From: Verrucomicrobiia bacterium
GTDB taxonomy: Bacteria; Verrucomicrobiota; Verrucomicrobiia; Opitutales; Cerasicoccaceae
Assembly (NCBI GenBank): GCA_030432235.1
Contig: JAUIHT010000001.1
Span: 1,612,001 to 1,676,000 of the forward strand
Length of the DNA: 64,000 nt
Direction: 5' to 3'
The notes beneath the pieces were generated by a model. The model worked only from the letters and a program-made list of their open reading frames with translations, was not told the DNA's origin and made no database searches. The translations under genes were made by a program, and so were the position numbers. Below, one piece after another: positions 30,786 through 38,614 of the stretch; position 1 is the first letter of the stretch, and the number at the start of each line of letters is the position of its first letter.

Positions 30786-31331
30786 GTGAGCGACCTACCC
30801 AATTCCGACGCCTTCGACCAGATGCAGGACTTCTTCGCCCAGGAGGAGTTTCTTGCCTTCTTTGACTTCCACATGCCCCAGACCGGCGGCAAGCGCACCC
30901 TTGAAGGGCTCTGCAAGGTGGCAAGGCCTGCCAACGAGGCCCGCGAGCGTGTCAACTACCTCTGTCTGACCTTCATCGTCGATACGCCGAGTCGTGTCGA
31001 GGAGGACAAGATCGAGGCCATACTGGGCAAGCTCGACGCGCGTGCCTTCAAGGCCCATATCCCGTCTCTGCAGACCATGACTTCGGTACCGACCAGCGAT
31101 CGCCGGGCGGAGAACTACATTCACCAGATGGACCTCATCTTCGGTAAAGGCGCCGATCTGGAGGTGCGTGAAGTCATCCCCATGATCATGTTCACCATCC
31201 GCGAGGCTGGCTTCAAGACCGAGCGTCCCCAGTGGTGGGACGAAGAGGCCATCAAGCCGCAGCCCTCCCAGGCGGAAAAGGCCAACTGGGGCAACCGCTT
31301 CAAGGCCCTCATGGGCGCGCTCAAGCGCTAA
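30786..31331 (+). CDS. Conserved hypothetical protein upstream of ferredoxin
   Basis: GTG start, 181 residues. It has [57 protein letters not shown] and a Trp/Lys-rich end ([15 protein letters not shown]). No cofactor-binding motif is visible. It is 14 bp upstream of a 2Fe-2S ferredoxin and probably in one transcript with it, which suggests a redox-linked role. Confidence 0.65.
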   Translation: MSDLPNSDAFDQMQDFFAQEEFLAFFDFHMPQTGGKRTLEGLCKVARPANEARERVNYLCLTFIVDTPSRVEEDKIEAILGKLDARAFKAHIPSLQTMTSVPTSDRRAENYIHQMDLIFGKGADLEVREVIPMIMFTIREAGFKTERPQWWDEEAIKPQPSQAEKANWGNRFKALMGALKR

Positions 31332-31345
31332 TCCAACTCATCGCC

Positions 31346-31600
31346 ATGCCCACCGTCACCTTCAAAGTTTCCAACGTTACCGCGGAGTGGACCGGTGAGC
31401 ATGACAGCATCCTCGAGCTGGCCGAAGCCGAGGGGCTGACGCTGGACTTCGGTTGCCGGATGGGCAACTGCACCGCCTGCCAGCAGGCAATCCTTTCCGG
31501 CGAGGTCGAATACCCCAATGGTCATGACGGGGAGCCCGACGACGGCAACGCCCTTCTCTGCTGCTCCGTCCCCAAGGGCGACATCGTCATCGATGCGTGA
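31346..31600 (+). CDS. [2Fe-2S] plant-type ferredoxin
   Basis: The ATG at 31346 gives 84 residues. The cluster ligands are Cys37, Cys42 and Cys45 in [15 protein letters not shown] and Cys72 or Cys73 in [11 protein letters not shown], the C-x4-C-x2-C...C pattern of plant-type ferredoxins. The beta-grasp start is [20 protein letters not shown]. It transfers single electrons. No partner reductase is adjacent. Confidence 0.92.
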   Translation: MPTVTFKVSNVTAEWTGEHDSILELAEAEGLTLDFGCRMGNCTACQQAILSGEVEYPNGHDGEPDDGNALLCCSVPKGDIVIDA

Positions 31601-31693
31601 TGCATGACCGGGGCGTTGTGCGCCCGGATAGTGGTGTGTAGCTGCCCAATGTAGCCAACGCAGCGAAACGATCCAATCGAGCCAGCGTAACTA

Positions 31694-31721
31694 TTGACAC
31701 TATAAAAAAGTATGATATAAT
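31694..31721 (+). promoter_or_regulatory. Consensus sigma-70 promoter
   Basis: TTGACA at 31694-31699 and TATAAT at 31716-31721, both perfect, spaced 16 bp in an otherwise AT-rich segment. It reads towards the SOD 3' end, where no plus-strand gene exists. Confidence 0.75.
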
Positions 31722-31722
31722 T

Positions 31723-31935
31723 TGTGGATGATGACCAATCCACAGAACCGTCCACCTTAGCGGCGAGGCCATTCACGAATGGTTGATGCCGTAACCGGCG
31801 ATTGACCGGAGGACACTTGCGACGCCTGTCGCGCCCATCGAGCGCGCGTCAGGGAAACCTTAAACGTTCGCCAGGAGAAATCCGCTCAACCGAGGTTACG
31901 ACCCCGACCGGACGATACGTTCTTTGAAAGAGGTT
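31723..31935 (+). ncRNA. Candidate small non-coding RNA
   Basis: Directly after the consensus promoter is a perfect hairpin TGTGGAT (31723-31729)/ATCCACA (31738-31744), then further short complementary pieces such as CCATT/AATGG (31770-31783) and GCGAC/GTCGC (about 31820-31833). The region is GC-rich again and has no coding frame. It does not match tmRNA, RNase P, SRP or 6S landmarks that I can see. The 3' end is not defined because no terminator is obvious. Confidence 0.3.
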
Positions 31936-31939
31936 GCGC

Positions 31940-32716
31940 CTAGCTGATGCTTTGTGCGGCGTTAAGGCGACCGGCGGCGTAGTCCCAGTTGACCACGTCC
32001 CACCAGTTCTTGATGTAGTCGCCGCGGCGATTCTGGTACTTGAGGTAATAGGCGTGTTCCCACACGTCCAGCGCCATGATGGGGATGACGTTCCACATGC
32101 TCCAGTTCTGGTGCTTTTCGGCCTGCAGGATGACGAGCTGGTTGCCCATCGGTTGCCAGCCGAGAATGGCCCAGCCGCTGCCCTGTACCTTGGCGGCGGC
32201 TTCCGAGAACTGCCCCTTGAAGGCGTCCATGGAGCCGAAATGCGTTGAGATTTGCTTCTCGAAGGCGGCGGACGGCTTGTCGGTCCCGGCGGGTGCCATC
32301 CCGGCGAAGAAGACGGTGTGCAGGTTGTAACCGGCGCCATTGAAGGCCAGCGAGTTTTCCCAGTAGGAGATCTGCGGGTAATCACCGGCTTCGCGGAACT
32401 CCTTCAGCTTGGCCAGGGCGGCGTTGAGCCCCTTCTTGTAGCCGTTGAAGTGAATGTCGTGGTGCAGACGCATCGTCTCGGCGTCGATGGACGGCTCGAG
32501 GGCGTCGTAGGCGTAGGGCAGGGGCGGCAAGGCGTACTCGCCGTTGGCGTCCTGCGGCACGGTAAAGAGCTCCTGCGCGGCCTGGCTTTCCGCGGCAGAG
32601 GCTTGCGAACTGAGTCCTGCCAGGCCCAGCCCGGCGAGGGCGGCCCCGCTCATGAAGCTACGGCGCGGCAAAGAGGAAGAGACAGAGGGTTCGTTGGCGG
32701 AGGACGTTTGATTCAT
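31940..32716 (-). CDS. Tat-exported Fe/Mn superoxide dismutase
   Basis: The ATG at 32716 opens a twin-arginine signal (LPRRSFMSGAALAGLGLAGL, cleavage near ASA). 258 residues. The mature enzyme has YALPPLPYAYDALEPSID, the first ligand in RLHHDIHFNGY, the second in YNLHTVFFAGM, and DVWEHAYYLKYQNRRGDYI with the Asp and His ligands. GSGWAILGWQP is the usual Gly-rich strand. It converts superoxide to peroxide and oxygen; the choice between Fe and Mn cannot be settled by eye. Export as a folded, metal-loaded enzyme through Tat suggests protection of the periplasm or cell surface. Confidence 0.93.
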   Translation of the reverse strand: MNQTSSANEPSVSSSLPRRSFMSGAALAGLGLAGLSSQASAAESQAAQELFTVPQDANGEYALPPLPYAYDALEPSIDAETMRLHHDIHFNGYKKGLNAALAKLKEFREAGDYPQISYWENSLAFNGAGYNLHTVFFAGMAPAGTDKPSAAFEKQISTHFGSMDAFKGQFSEAAAKVQGSGWAILGWQPMGNQLVILQAEKHQNWSMWNVIPIMALDVWEHAYYLKYQNRRGDYIKNWWDVVNWDYAAGRLNAAQSIS

Positions 32717-32784
32717 GACTATAGAGGTTATAATGCTTGCCTCTAATGTCAATCAGGGCGGCTTTTTGTTCCCTACTGCCTCAC

Positions 32785-34071
32785 TTAGAGCAAATCGCGA
32801 ATGGAGCCGTAGTCGGGGTCGAAAAGGCGGCGGTACAGCCGGATGGCCTCGTGATCGGTCAGTTGCGCGAGGTAGTCGCAGAGGCGACGGGCACGGGTGG
32901 TTTCATCCGGTGCTCTTTCCACCCAGGCCAGGGTGGGTTGCGGCAGCAGGTTGAGCGAGGTGGCCAGCGAGGATGCTTTTCGGTCGGATGCACCCAAGTG
33001 GCAGTCGAAGAGCGTGTTGAAGAGGCGCTCGAGCAGAAAACCGCTTTTGAACTCGCCCTGCTGGATGGACGGCGAGCGGAAGACCAGGTCCAGCGCGATG
33101 CTCTTGTAGAGTGCGCACTCGGACAGGATTTCGCCGGGGACTTCCAGCCGCCAGCAGTGACGTTGGCTGAGGTGGGAAAGCGGGCCTTGGTGAGGCACGA
33201 GTCGCGCGGCGCGGATGAAGTGGCCGATTTTGCGGGCGAAGATGGCTTCGAGGTATTCCTTCTCGATCAAGTCCAGCAAGGCAGGCAGGGCGGGGGAATC
33301 GGCCAGGGGCTTTTGCCAGCCCTGCGCCTCCGCAGCCCAACGCTCGATGAGGGGTCGCGTGATGAAGCCGGCTTTGAGCGCGTCGATGATGTCGTGCAGG
33401 GAGTAGGCGGTGTCGTCCGCCCAGTCCATGATTTGGCACTCGATGCTCTTGTGGGTGTTGGCCTCTTTGGCGGAGGCCTTGGGCCACTGGCCATCCGCGA
33501 TGAAGTCGCGCGCGACGGCCTGTTCGTCATAGAGGAAGTGGTTTTGCGGCGGCTCGTCGAACTCGGACCGGAGCGCCTTGTACTTCATGACGCCGTCGAG
33601 GAAGGCCCGGCTGGGCGCCATGCCCTGCGGTCCGGAAGAGCGTTCCCAGAAGACCTCGGTGAGGATGCGCACGGTTTGCGCGTTGCCTTCGAAGCCGCCC
33701 CAGGGCGCCATCAGCTCGTTGAGCTTGCGTTCGCCGATGTGCCCGAAAGGCGGGTGGCCCAGGTCGTGGGCCAGCCCGACGGCCTCGATGAGGTCGCCGT
33801 CGATGGCGGCCTCAGGTACCTGGCCGGTCAGCTCGGTGGCAATGGAGCGGGCGATGCGCGCGACCTCCAGCGAGTGCGTCAGGCGCGTGCGGTAGAAGTC
33901 GTATTCGCCCGACTGGAAGACCTGCGTCTTGGACTGCAACCGCCGGAAGGCATACGAAAAGATAACCCGGTCGCGATCACGTTGGAAGGCACTGCGGCTA
34001 TCCTGGGAGGGCGCTTCGCGGGGTTCACCAAAGCAGGCGGTGTCGAAGCCGGTGTAAAAGCTGTCAGGCAT
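32785..34071 (-). CDS. dgt: Deoxyguanosinetriphosphate triphosphohydrolase-like HD protein
   Basis: 428 residues. The N-terminus shows RSAFQRDRDRVIFSYAFRRL followed by SKTQVFQ and RTRLTHSLEVARIARSIA, the dNTPase signature. The HD metal site is GLAHDLGHPPFGHIGERKL with the second half MDWADDTAYSLHDIIDALK. It hydrolyses dNTP to deoxynucleoside and triphosphate. The length agrees with the shorter dGTPase type. A single gene, convergent with nothing and separate from SOD. Confidence 0.93.
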   Translation of the reverse strand: MPDSFYTGFDTACFGEPREAPSQDSRSAFQRDRDRVIFSYAFRRLQSKTQVFQSGEYDFYRTRLTHSLEVARIARSIATELTGQVPEAAIDGDLIEAVGLAHDLGHPPFGHIGERKLNELMAPWGGFEGNAQTVRILTEVFWERSSGPQGMAPSRAFLDGVMKYKALRSEFDEPPQNHFLYDEQAVARDFIADGQWPKASAKEANTHKSIECQIMDWADDTAYSLHDIIDALKAGFITRPLIERWAAEAQGWQKPLADSPALPALLDLIEKEYLEAIFARKIGHFIRAARLVPHQGPLSHLSQRHCWRLEVPGEILSECALYKSIALDLVFRSPSIQQGEFKSGFLLERLFNTLFDCHLGASDRKASSLATSLNLLPQPTLAWVERAPDETTRARRLCDYLAQLTDHEAIRLYRRLFDPDYGSIRDLL

Positions 34072-34135
34072 GGGTGAGGTTCTTACTTGGCAAAGTGAGC
34101 GGTTACGTCAAACTCGTAACTTTTCGTTGCAGACC

Positions 34136-34777
34136 ATGTTGAAAAGCAGATTTTACCCCTTTGGCGCAATCCTCGTTTGTCTGATCGGATGTGCCGGCAT
34201 TCTTCAGGCACGTCCCGGGGAAACCCGCAGCACGCTGGAACGCCGTCTCCTGGCCGACCGCACCGCGGTCAAGGTGTCCTCAAGGGATGTCGAAGCCAAG
34301 CTGGACGACCGTAGCGTGCCTTACAAACACCTCTACGATCATTTGCCCGAAGGTGCGGAGCACGAAATCTACTTCAAGCCCGCCGAGAACGTCAAAGCCA
34401 GCCAGGGCGATCTGGAGGAGAACCGCTTTCCCGATGGCTGGGAGGTGCACGTCATCTACTTCAAGGATCGCTCTGTTTTTGAGGCCTACCGGCGCAATGG
34501 CAGTGGCATTACACGCTTCGAACAGGAGGGGCTGCTGTCGCTGAACAAGGGCCAGTCCTTCTGGAAGAAGGTCGACAAAAATCAAGCCAAGCCCAGCGCC
34601 ATCGGCTACGAGTACGAGCGTGACGACGGCGAAGTGCGCGCTTTGCGCAACCGGAATTACTTCATCCTGTACTTGCCTGAATTCGACGAGCTTGTCTTTG
34701 CCAGCATGGAGGAAAAGCGCACTGAGGATGAGGAGGAAGCCAAGGAAAAGGCACCTGACAGTCTTGCAGGTTTTTAG
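34136..34777 (+). CDS. Secreted hypothetical protein
   Basis: The ATG at 34136 is preferred over 34070, because it opens a signal peptide (MLKSRFYPFGAILVCLIGCA, then GILQA). 213 residues. The mature protein contains AEHEIYFKPAENVKASQGDL, WEVHVIYFKDRSVFEAYRRN and ends in an acidic tail (EEKRTEDEEEAKEKAP). No catalytic motif; probably periplasmic. Function unknown. Confidence 0.65.
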   Translation: MLKSRFYPFGAILVCLIGCAGILQARPGETRSTLERRLLADRTAVKVSSRDVEAKLDDRSVPYKHLYDHLPEGAEHEIYFKPAENVKASQGDLEENRFPDGWEVHVIYFKDRSVFEAYRRNGSGITRFEQEGLLSLNKGQSFWKKVDKNQAKPSAIGYEYERDDGEVRALRNRNYFILYLPEFDELVFASMEEKRTEDEEEAKEKAPDSLAGF

Positions 34778-34897
34778 CTGAAAGTGACTCTAATCACGTT
34801 TCGGGAGGCTTTTTCTAAATTTTTACCGGCTCGTCGCAGGATTGACAGAGGACTGGGCTAGGTTCTCGATTGAAAACACCTTCTCAGTTTATCCACT

Positions 34898-35782
34898 ATG
34901 TCGGCCCGCAGTCGTAAGCACGTAAAAATCCTTGGACATCGCTTTAAGCGGGAGTCGTTCTTTGCGGCGGTGGTAGCCTTTGCGATCTTCGTCACCGTTA
35001 TTGTTGTGGCCTGGATTGTTTTGCTGCTTGTCCTGGACAGGCGTCAGCAGAAGACGATGGCGGATTCTCTGGCCAAGGAGCGTGCGCAGGCACAGGCTGC
35101 GGCGCAGCAACCAGCTACGCCCATAGTAGTGGAGGAGCAGCCCAGCGCCTTGGAGCTGTTCTGCGAGGAGCAGCAAACCCGTAGCGGATTTCCGGTTGCC
35201 GGCCCTATCAAGATGAGCGGGGTGGACACGCAATCGAAGGAAAAGCTTCCGTTTATCTTCTGGTGGTCGCCCAAGGGTGTGCGTCTGCGCTACGTTCCTG
35301 AAGAGGGCGCGTCAACCGATCTGGTCACCGATGGCGTGCATTGCTGGCAGATAACCGCCGCAGGCCCGAAGCGGATCGACGGTGAGCCGGATGGGATGTT
35401 CGTCAACCAGCTCTGGCGACTGTTCGATCCGCTCAGCAATTACGGACGGCGTGGGTTTGCCTATCGCATGCTTTTCGACGAGCGCTTCCGCAATCAGGAT
35501 TGTCGGGTTATTGGGCTGCGGGAACAGGGCAAGCGTGAGGTGCGCTTCTTCTTCAATGTGGATACTTTGGATGAGATCCGGCGGTTGGTCTGGCTGGTCG
35601 GCCAGCAGGAAGGGCAGCGGGAAATACTCATGGACAACTACCGGGATGTCGGTGGAACCCGGCTGCCAAGCCAGATATCCATCCTGTCCGGTAAGGATCT
35701 ACTGCATGGCATGGCGATTGATTCAGTGGAAATTCTACCGGAGGAGCCGACAGGCCTTTTTCACCCTAAGGCATTCAACTAG
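34898..35782 (+). CDS. Single-pass membrane protein of unknown function
   Basis: 294 residues. A basic cytoplasmic start (SARSRKHVKILGHRFKRE) is followed by one helix (FFAAVVAFAIFVTVIVVAWI), a Glu/Gln/Ala-rich linker and a beta-rich periplasmic domain: FIFWWSPKGVRLRYV, LVTDGVHCWQITAAGP, RLFDPLSNYGRRGFAYRMLF and NYRDVGGTRLPSQISI. The strand pattern recalls LolA/outer-membrane-lipoprotein-sorting-like folds (VTDGVHCW, YRDVGGTRLP). This is suggestive only. Confidence 0.6.
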   Translation: MSARSRKHVKILGHRFKRESFFAAVVAFAIFVTVIVVAWIVLLLVLDRRQQKTMADSLAKERAQAQAAAQQPATPIVVEEQPSALELFCEEQQTRSGFPVAGPIKMSGVDTQSKEKLPFIFWWSPKGVRLRYVPEEGASTDLVTDGVHCWQITAAGPKRIDGEPDGMFVNQLWRLFDPLSNYGRRGFAYRMLFDERFRNQDCRVIGLREQGKREVRFFFNVDTLDEIRRLVWLVGQQEGQREILMDNYRDVGGTRLPSQISILSGKDLLHGMAIDSVEILPEEPTGLFHPKAFN

Positions 35783-35849
35783 AGTTAGTTAAAACGCAGA
35801 ACCGGCTCTTGTTCATTTTTTCTTGAACTAATCGAACACAATTGCCATA

Positions 35850-36380
35850 GTGTCGGTTTTTCTTGTGGATTCACTCGCTCAATCGGATCCGGATTCCCTC
35901 AATGCCTCCGCGAACTCGCTGGCGGAATGGGAGCTGGCGACCATCGAGCTCTTCGTGCACGCGGCTCAGTTGATCGGCATACCGAAGTCGATGGGGCAGA
36001 TCTACGGCCTGCTGTTTTGCTCGGAAGAGCCGTTGCCGATGGATGCCATTATTGAGCGTCTGGCCATCAGCAAAGGTTCGGCCAGCCAGGGCCTGAAAAC
36101 CCTGCGCCAGATCGGCGCCGTGCAAACGGTCTACCAGCACGGGGATCGTCGTGATCACTACAAGGCCGAGCTGGGCCTGCGCCGGTTGTTTTCCGGATTT
36201 ATTGCCAATCAGATGGGGCCTCACCTGGATAACGGGGTCCGGCGTCTGGAGCACATTGCCGAGCTAACCGGTCAATTGGAGAACGAGGCCCGGGATGTCG
36301 CCGAGGAGCGCCTGAAAATCTTGCGCAACTGGCACAACAAGACCTCCAAACTTTTACCGCTGGTCCAGAAGATACTCTGA
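35850..36380 (+). CDS. GbsR/MarR-family transcriptional regulator
   Basis: GTG start, 176 residues. The DNA-binding part is GIPKSMGQIYGLLFCSEEPL, DAIIERLAISKGSASQGLKT and the wing VYQHGDRRDHYKAELG, the GbsR-type winged helix. The C-terminus is a dimerising helix (AEERLKILRNWHNKTSKLL). Regulators of this kind sit near envelope or osmoprotection genes. It lies just upstream of the heptose and surface-polysaccharide locus and may control it, although no operator can be assigned. Confidence 0.85.
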   Translation: MSVFLVDSLAQSDPDSLNASANSLAEWELATIELFVHAAQLIGIPKSMGQIYGLLFCSEEPLPMDAIIERLAISKGSASQGLKTLRQIGAVQTVYQHGDRRDHYKAELGLRRLFSGFIANQMGPHLDNGVRRLEHIAELTGQLENEARDVAEERLKILRNWHNKTSKLLPLVQKIL

Positions 36381-36485
36381 GCCGGCGCGCTTCCCTGATG
36401 GGACGCATCAGTCAACCCACCAACGCCGATTGGCTTCCTTTTCGAGGGAACGGCCAAGGGCGGCAGCTTGTATAAATCACTTATC

Positions 36486-37040
36486 ATGTTAAAACCAGCA
36501 CTCGACGAACTGCGCGCGACACTGGACCGTTTCGAGGCGCAATTGCCCCTCGTGGACGAGGCCGGCCGAGAAATTATCCGCAGCCTGCGTCACGGCGGCA
36601 AGGTCCTCTCCTGTGGCAACGGTGGCAGTGCGGCGGACGCGCTTCATCTGGCCGAGGAGTTTGTCGGCCGCTACCGGGGCGAGCGCAAGTCCCTGCCCGC
36701 TATTTGCCTCGCCGCCGACGTCACGGCCCTGACCTGTATCGGCAACGACTACGGCTTTGACGATGTCTTTTCCCGCCAGGTCGAGGGCCTCGGCCGCAAG
36801 GGAGACGTCCTCGTGGCCTTCACCACCAGCGGCAACTCGCCCAACATTATCAAGGCCCTCGAAGCCGGCAAGGCCGCCGGGCTCTACACCGTGTTGTTGG
36901 CCGGTAAGGACGGCGGACGTGCCAAGGGGCTGGGCGACCTCGATATCATCATCCCCGCCAATGACAGTGCCCGCATCCAGGAGGTACACACCTTTATCCT
37001 GCACTCCTGGCTCGAAATGGTCGAAGCGGAGAAATGGTAG
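36486..37040 (+). CDS. gmhA: Phosphoheptose isomerase (sedoheptulose-7-phosphate isomerase)
   Basis: The ATG at 36486 gives 184 residues. A SIS-domain protein with LSCGNGGSAADALHLAEEF, RYRGERKSLPAICLAAD, CIGNDYGFDDVFSRQVEG, LVAFTTSGNSPNIIKALE and the closing IQEVHTFILHSWLEMVE. These match GmhA, which makes D-glycero-D-manno-heptose 7-phosphate, the first step to the LPS inner-core heptose. The kinase gene follows, so the two steps are adjacent. Confidence 0.95.
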   Translation: MLKPALDELRATLDRFEAQLPLVDEAGREIIRSLRHGGKVLSCGNGGSAADALHLAEEFVGRYRGERKSLPAICLAADVTALTCIGNDYGFDDVFSRQVEGLGRKGDVLVAFTTSGNSPNIIKALEAGKAAGLYTVLLAGKDGGRAKGLGDLDIIIPANDSARIQEVHTFILHSWLEMVEAEKW

Positions 37041-37085
37041 CACTTGGGTGGGGCTGGCCTCAATCAACCTTAATTGATTCCTACT

Positions 37086-38069
37086 ATGAGCCACGAAAAG
37101 GAACGGGCTATTCTCGATAAATTTGCCGGGCTGCGCATGCTGGTGGTGGGCGACGTAATGCTCGACCACTACATCTGGGGTGACGCCACGCGTATCTCTC
37201 CGGAGGCCCCCGTGCCGGTCGTACATGTCTTTCGTGACACCTACACGGCGGGCGGCGCGGCCAATGTCGCGCTGAATTTGCGCGGCCTCGGCGCCACTGT
37301 CGAGCTGGCCGGGTGCGCCGGTGACGACGAGCCCGGCCGTCGTCTGCATAGTATTCTCCAGACCGACGGGGTGGCCTTCGACGCGGCCTGGCTGGCGCCG
37401 TCGTTGCCGACTATTTTAAAGACGCGCGTGCTGGTGCAAAAGCAGCAGCTTTGCCGTATCGACCGCGAAGAGAAGCCAGCGGCTTATGCTGAGGCTGCCG
37501 CCGCCCGGCTCGCCGCGCTGGTCGAAGCCGTGGGGCAAGCCGATGCCGTCATTATTTCCGACTATGCCAAGGGCATGCTTGGGGCGGAACTCTGGGAGGC
37601 CTTGCTCAAGGCCGCTCATGAAAAGGGCTGCCTGCTGGCGCTCGATCCGAAGCCGCGCCGCCGGCTGGCCTTTAGCGGCCCCGACCTGCTGACGCCGAAT
37701 CGTTCGGAGGCCTTGCAATTGGCCGGGCTCGAAAGCGATCCTCACGACCTCTTTCCAGCGGAGGAAGTCTGCCGCCTGATCTGGGAAAAGTATCGGCCCA
37801 AGAACCTTGTCATCACTCTCGGGGCCGAAGGGATGTTGCTCAGCCGCGAGGGCAGGGTGGAGAAGACCATCCCGACCGTGGCCCAGGAGGTCTTCGATGT
37901 TTCCGGCGCGGGTGATACTGTCATCGCTACGCTGACCGCCGCCCTCGCTGCCGGAGCGGATTTGGAAACCGCCGCCCATCTGGCCAACGTTGCTGCCGGC
38001 GTGGTCGTCGGCAAGGTCGGTACCGTGGCGGTGACTCTGGAAGAGCTGAGAGAAACGTTGGAAGTTTGA
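37086..38069 (+). CDS. hldA: D-glycero-beta-D-manno-heptose-7-phosphate kinase (HldE domain I / HldA)
   Basis: The ATG at 37086 gives 327 residues; a TTG at 37074 is an alternative. A PfkB/ribokinase-fold kinase: VVGDVMLDHYIWGDATRISP, TAGGAANVALNLRGLGA, LLTPNRSEALQLAG and the catalytic SGAGDTVIATL. The RISPEAPVPVV segment is diagnostic for the heptose kinase. There is no nucleotidyltransferase domain, so HldB/HldE domain II must be encoded elsewhere. It overlaps the start of the DUF4160 gene (TGATG). Confidence 0.93.
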   Translation: MSHEKERAILDKFAGLRMLVVGDVMLDHYIWGDATRISPEAPVPVVHVFRDTYTAGGAANVALNLRGLGATVELAGCAGDDEPGRRLHSILQTDGVAFDAAWLAPSLPTILKTRVLVQKQQLCRIDREEKPAAYAEAAAARLAALVEAVGQADAVIISDYAKGMLGAELWEALLKAAHEKGCLLALDPKPRRRLAFSGPDLLTPNRSEALQLAGLESDPHDLFPAEEVCRLIWEKYRPKNLVITLGAEGMLLSREGRVEKTIPTVAQEVFDVSGAGDTVIATLTAALAAGADLETAAHLANVAAGVVVGKVGTVAVTLEELRETLEV

Positions 38070-38302
38070 TGCCGACCGTTCTTCGCATCGGACCGTACCG
38101 ATTTCATTTTTATAGTCGTGAAAATGACGAACCCGCGCACATACATGTGGCACGGGACGACTTGGAAGCCAAATTTTGGCTGGAGCCAGTTGAATTGGCC
38201 CGAAACTTTGGGTTCCCGGATAACGAGCTGAACAAACTTGCTAGAATGGTGGAAGAGAATTACGCTACACTAATTGAATCGTGGAATAGAGTTCATGGCT
38301 GA
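38069..38302 (+). CDS. DUF4160 protein (possible toxin-antitoxin partner)
   Basis: 77 residues; ATG overlapping the kinase stop. PTVLRIGPYRFHFYSRENDE, PAHIHVARDD and AKFWLEPVELARNFGF are the DUF4160 hallmarks. Members are usually paired with DUF2442, as here, and some have been proposed to be toxin-antitoxin components. Its location inside an LPS operon is unusual. Confidence 0.85.
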   Translation: MPTVLRIGPYRFHFYSRENDEPAHIHVARDDLEAKFWLEPVELARNFGFPDNELNKLARMVEENYATLIESWNRVHG

Positions 38303-38582
38303 AGAACGGGAAATCATAGCAACTCGAGTATGGGTAGAGGATGGCAGAGTTCACCTGGTGCTTGACGATGGTTCGTCGCACGCCTTTCCCGTGAAATACT
38401 ATCCTCGCTTGATGCAAGCAACCGCATCGCAGTTGAACGCTGTGAGTCTGCGTGTGGGTGGCCGTGCGTTGCGCTGGAACGAGCTGGATGAAGACATCTG
38501 GGTTTCTGATGCGGTTTGTCAGAATTACCCTCGCTCCCGGGATATCGCTGTTGCCGAATCACCGGCGCCTTATAAGAGCTAA
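38295..38582 (+). CDS. DUF2442 protein (partner of DUF4160)
   Basis: The ATG at 38295 overlaps the previous gene by 8 bp; 95 residues. ARVWVEDGRVHLVLDDGS-type strands (here ATRVWVEDGRVHLVLDDGSS), FPVKYYPRLMQATASQLN and RWNELDEDIWVSDAV are typical of DUF2442. The overlap with DUF4160 implies coupled translation. Confidence 0.85.
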   Translation: MAEEREIIATRVWVEDGRVHLVLDDGSSHAFPVKYYPRLMQATASQLNAVSLRVGGRALRWNELDEDIWVSDAVCQNYPRSRDIAVAESPAPYKS

Positions 38583-38614
38583 GCGCTGTTGCTTTAGCAT
38601 TTCCGTATTTTCCC

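Larger units (their letters stand above)
31601..31939. other. Intergenic region with strong promoter and no ORF
   Basis: 339 bp between ferredoxin and the convergent SOD gene. It contains a consensus promoter (31694-31721) followed by about 210 bp rich in short inverted repeats but without a credible ORF; see the candidate RNA entry. Confidence 0.6.

Noticed and set aside
31849-32385. Minus-strand ORF of 178 codons overlapping the SOD 3' half
   Set aside because: It is in a different frame from SOD and made of Ser/Thr/Pro/Arg low complexity.
32737-34077. Long plus-strand ORF (446 codons) opposite dgt
   Set aside because: It mirrors the dGTPase gene, whose HD motif is unambiguous; the plus-strand product is Gly/Val/Glu low complexity.
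34750-34775. ACCTG...CAGGTTTTT as a terminator
   Set aside because: The stem is only 5 bp with an 8-nt loop and lies in the coding end of the 34136 gene.
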